Origin: Oleispira sp036960605
GTDB lineage: Bacteria; Pseudomonadota; Gammaproteobacteria; Pseudomonadales; Oceanobacteraceae
NCBI GenBank assembly: GCA_036960605.1
Contig: JBALXI010000018.1
Span: 21,279 to 85,278 of the forward strand
Direction of reading: 5' to 3'
DNA length: 64,000 nt
The position numbers and the translations under genes are program-made. Positions 62,187-64,000 of this stretch are shown here, in pieces. The notes below the pieces were generated by a model, which saw only the letters and a list, made by a program, of their open reading frames with translations, searched no databases and had not been told where the DNA came from. The stretch's first letter is position 1; each line of letters begins with the position of its first letter.

Positions 62187-62239
62187 CAAAAGTCATAGTC
62201 TTCCTCGTTTTTCTCGAGGGTTTAGACTTTGACAAAACG

Positions 62240-62277
62240 GACACCAAATTCGTCCTTAGATTGGGTGTCTAATTTTT
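62240..62277 (+). terminator. Terminator after the HNH gene
   Basis: GACACCAAAT pairs with ATTGGGTGTC (one mismatch) around a 10-nt loop, then TAATTTTT. A second hairpin, CCTCG-TTTTTCT-CGAGG, lies just upstream (62199-62219). Confidence 0.65.
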
Positions 62278-62305
62278 ACGTCAATAAATCAAGAGGATGT
62301 CGTCC

Positions 62306-62536
62306 AACTAGACCCTACCCATGGAACTCACCCAGCCCCACAACTGCATTAACAAATATATCCATTTGCACTTCAGGCGGATTCGCTTCAGGAATCAACA
62401 AGCCACGTTGCACGGCTTCACACTGGCCAATGCGTTCGTACCATGCAATTAATCTAGCGTGCTTTGTTCTCTTACCTGCCGCTAATGCCAACATTTCCCA
62501 AGTAGGATGAACAAACGCCATTCTCACCCAAGGGAA
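62306..62536 (-). pseudogene. Truncated duplicate of the GST 3' end
   Basis: This copies the last ~73 codons of the GST at 63657 (FPWVRMAFVHPTWEM ... AVVGLGEFHG). The two differ at about 25 of 226 positions by my count. Left of the PWV junction the frame continues only into unrelated sequence (MSCLSLVVIFEHIV), so the fragment has lost its N-terminal part. It includes the stop codon and about nine bases beyond. Confidence 0.85.
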
Positions 62537-62687
62537 AAGGACGAGTTTGACAAAATTAACGATATGCTCGAATATCACTACCAAGGATAAACAACTCAAT
62601 TAAACAATATAAATGAAATAATTTTTTGAGAGTAAGCATGGCAGAAAAACTCTATTTTTTCATTCTCGATAACTTTTGGAAGTAATA

Positions 62688-63608
62688 ATGATTAACGACT
62701 CTATTATTGATTTTATTGGGCACTCAATTATGTCTAATGATCTAGTCGACCAATTGAAAAATCACGAGTTTTCTACAAGTTTGAAACCTATCTTGAATAA
62801 GTTTGGTGGGGCTGTTTATAGTGCAGAATCAATTAATGCCAATAAAGATATCGAGTTAGTTTTTTGGCAGAATGATAGATTTACTTCAAACTATGGAATT
62901 CCTTCATTTCTGCAAGATAGCATAAGTGATGAGATGGTTTTGGCTGGAGTGCATTACAATCTCGACTATCAAAATAATCGAAATATACTCTCAATTGAAA
63001 TGCCTTTCTCTCTTCAAATACTGGATGATGAAAAGACTATAATTGAAAAGATTGGTTGTAAACCCTCTAGTCGAGACGTGTGTCCTTGGGGGAATGCGTG
63101 GTTTGTGTATTTTCAGGGCTTATTCTTAGTAGTTCGATTAAGTCACGATAATAAATTGATAGGCCTATCTGTGACTCGACAAGTCTCTGAGTACAGGAAG
63201 CAGGTTGAACTTAAACAAGAATTGAAACTTCAAAAGAAAAATATAAAACCAGAAAATGCAATCAAGGTATTGGCTTGTCGAGACCGACTTCCTACATCAA
63301 ATTGGAAATCAAGAGTGCAGGATGGTGATGAAGAATTTACGGGTAATTCAATAAGTGATGTTGAAGATATTTTAGTTGAATTCATATTGAATCTATCTGA
63401 TTACACTGCTCAAAAGAAGCACTTACCAATCTATAATTCGGTTAAAAAGATAGTTAAATTAATAAATGCCGCAAATAGAAAAAATGATGGTTTTATTGAT
63501 ACGCTTGAGAGAGAAGAACTGTGCGAGTTTATTAACTCTGCTATAAGGAAAACGGGTTTCACCTTAGATGAAACGACTGATCTTACTGAGCAGTGGAGAG
63601 ATTGGTAG
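62688..63608 (+). CDS. Unknown 306-aa protein of the island
   Basis: A protein of 306 residues from the ATG at 62688, behind GGAAG; a TTG four codons upstream is in frame. Residues 1-150 have mixed strands (SIMSNDLVDQLKNHEFSTSLKPILNKFGG, DIELVFWQNDRFTSN). Residues about 185-306 are basic and helical, ending TLEREELCEFINSAI and LTEQWRDW. No motif is recognised. Immediately upstream is a 15-codon frame with its own GAGAGTAAGC site (62638), a possible leader. Flanked by GST 3'-end repeats. Confidence 0.7.
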   Translation: MINDSIIDFIGHSIMSNDLVDQLKNHEFSTSLKPILNKFGGAVYSAESINANKDIELVFWQNDRFTSNYGIPSFLQDSISDEMVLAGVHYNLDYQNNRNILSIEMPFSLQILDDEKTIIEKIGCKPSSRDVCPWGNAWFVYFQGLFLVVRLSHDNKLIGLSVTRQVSEYRKQVELKQELKLQKKNIKPENAIKVLACRDRLPTSNWKSRVQDGDEEFTGNSISDVEDILVEFILNLSDYTAQKKHLPIYNSVKKIVKLINAANRKNDGFIDTLEREELCEFINSAIRKTGFTLDETTDLTEQWRDW

Positions 63609-63647
63609 GTAAGATACAAAGTGCTTACCTACCGATTTTCTATGTTG

Positions 63648-63882
63648 AACTAAACCCTAACCATGCAACCCACCCAGCCCCACAACCGCATTAACAAAAA
63701 TCTCCATCTGCACTTCAGGTGGATTCGCTTCAGGAATTAACAATCCATGCTGCACGGCTTCACGCTGACCAATGCGTTCGTACCATGCAATTAAGTTAGC
63801 GTGCTTTGTACTCTTACCTGCTGCTAATTCCAGCATCTCTCCAATAGGATGAATAAACGCCATTCTCACCCAAGGGAAAAAG
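63648..63882. repeat. Right copy of the GST 3'-end direct repeat
   Basis: Matches 62306-62536 in the same orientation, including the GST stop codon and a few bases beyond it. Together the two copies bracket 1.1 kb holding the unknown 306-aa gene. Confidence 0.85.
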
Positions 63883-64000
63883 GCAATGTCAGCTATGGAG
63901 TATTCGTCTCCGGCAAAATAGTCGTTACCTTCTAATAACGTATTCAACACGTTTAATAATCGCGCTGAACCATAGGCAAGTAATAACGCCAACGGGAACC
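63657..64000 (-). CDS. Glutathione S-transferase, C-terminal part (runs off window)
   Basis: The visible 114 codons are the helical C-terminal domain of a Nu-class/YfcG-like GST: RLLNVLNTLLEGNDYFAGDEYSIADIAFFPWVRMAFIHP, with the conserved N-capping SIADIA. The frame is open at the right edge, so the thioredoxin-fold half lies outside. The 3' end is duplicated at 62306. Stop TAG at 63657-63659. Confidence 0.85.
   Translation of the reverse strand, partial: FPLALLLAYGSARLLNVLNTLLEGNDYFAGDEYSIADIAFFPWVRMAFIHPIGEMLELAAGKSTKHANLIAWYERIGQREAVQHGLLIPEANPPEVQMEIFVNAVVGLGGLHG

Noticed and set aside
62176..62230. Hairpin-rich stretch after the HNH gene resembling an integron attC site (ACTAAC ... GTTTAGAC)
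   Set aside because: The boxes do not fit the RYYYAAC/GTTRRRY consensus, the other island gaps lack similar structures, and no integrase is present; best read as terminator hairpins.

Overview
The window looks like chromosomal DNA of a marine gammaproteobacterium. GC is moderate to low (low forties by eye). It has many LysR regulators, RhtB-type exporters, a Mn-dependent pyrophosphatase, a VF530-type protein and secreted lipoprotein proteases. An Oceanospirillales relative (Oleispira or Thalassolituus type) would fit, but this is an inference from gene content; there is no rRNA or other phylogenetic marker here. I found no tRNA, rRNA, CRISPR array, insertion sequence or phage module.

Layout. 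1-7.4 kb: a truncated Ras-like GTPase with a receiver-like partner, AzlCD, two periplasmic solute-binding proteins, a RhtB exporter, LysR genes, and a lone APS kinase (cysC) translationally coupled to a LysR gene. 7.5-9.5 kb: a compact operon (GST, NTF2-like, DsbA/FrnE-like, tautomerase) divergent from that LysR, with a perfect 13-bp-arm palindrome between. 9.5-16.4 kb: a lipoprotein, a VOC protein with an in-frame 15-bp repeat, an Old Yellow Enzyme/LysR pair, a YafQ-DinJ toxin-antitoxin pair, an HTH protein and a Tas-like reductase. 17.1-19.5 kb: an AT-rich orphan membrane-anchored protein of 795 aa. 19.7-23.4 kb: VF530-like, ppaC, zapE and a small lipoprotein, with clear terminators. 23.5-38.7 kb: short-chain and medium-chain reductases with LysR, TetR or GlxA-type regulators, an M66 lipoprotein metalloprotease, and a peroxiredoxin. 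39.3-52.7 kb: an M4-like/PKD lipoprotein protease, small membrane proteins including a 25-residue one, LysR/pirin, isochorismatase/GlxA, and a sterol-desaturase/amine-oxidase cluster. 52.7-58.3 kb: a Tat-exported GMC oxidoreductase, an ETHE1-rhodanese fusion, LysR and a crotonase. 58.8-63.6 kb: an AT-rich accessory island (OLD-type ATPase/TOPRIM nuclease, a two-TM protein, an HNH nuclease, an unknown 306-aa protein) ending at a glutathione S-transferase that runs off the window.

The main hidden structure is gene debris. From 55.8 to 58.6 kb lie fragments of the M4-like protease, the isochorismatase and the GlxA regulator, in the same order and orientation as the intact genes at 39.9-47.5 kb. 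This looks like a decayed segmental duplication, and a LysR-crotonase pair now sits between two GlxA fragments. The 3' end of the right-edge GST is also present twice, about 89% identical by my count, flanking the unknown 306-aa gene. Smaller remnants are an internally deleted RsgA-like GTPase (25.5 kb), a GMC-oxidoreductase tail (29.0 kb) and a piece of PKD domain (43.45 kb).

The best candidate for an uncharacterised system is the 58.8-63.6 kb island. Its content is typical of anti-phage islands, but the genes have separate leaders, so joint function is not shown.
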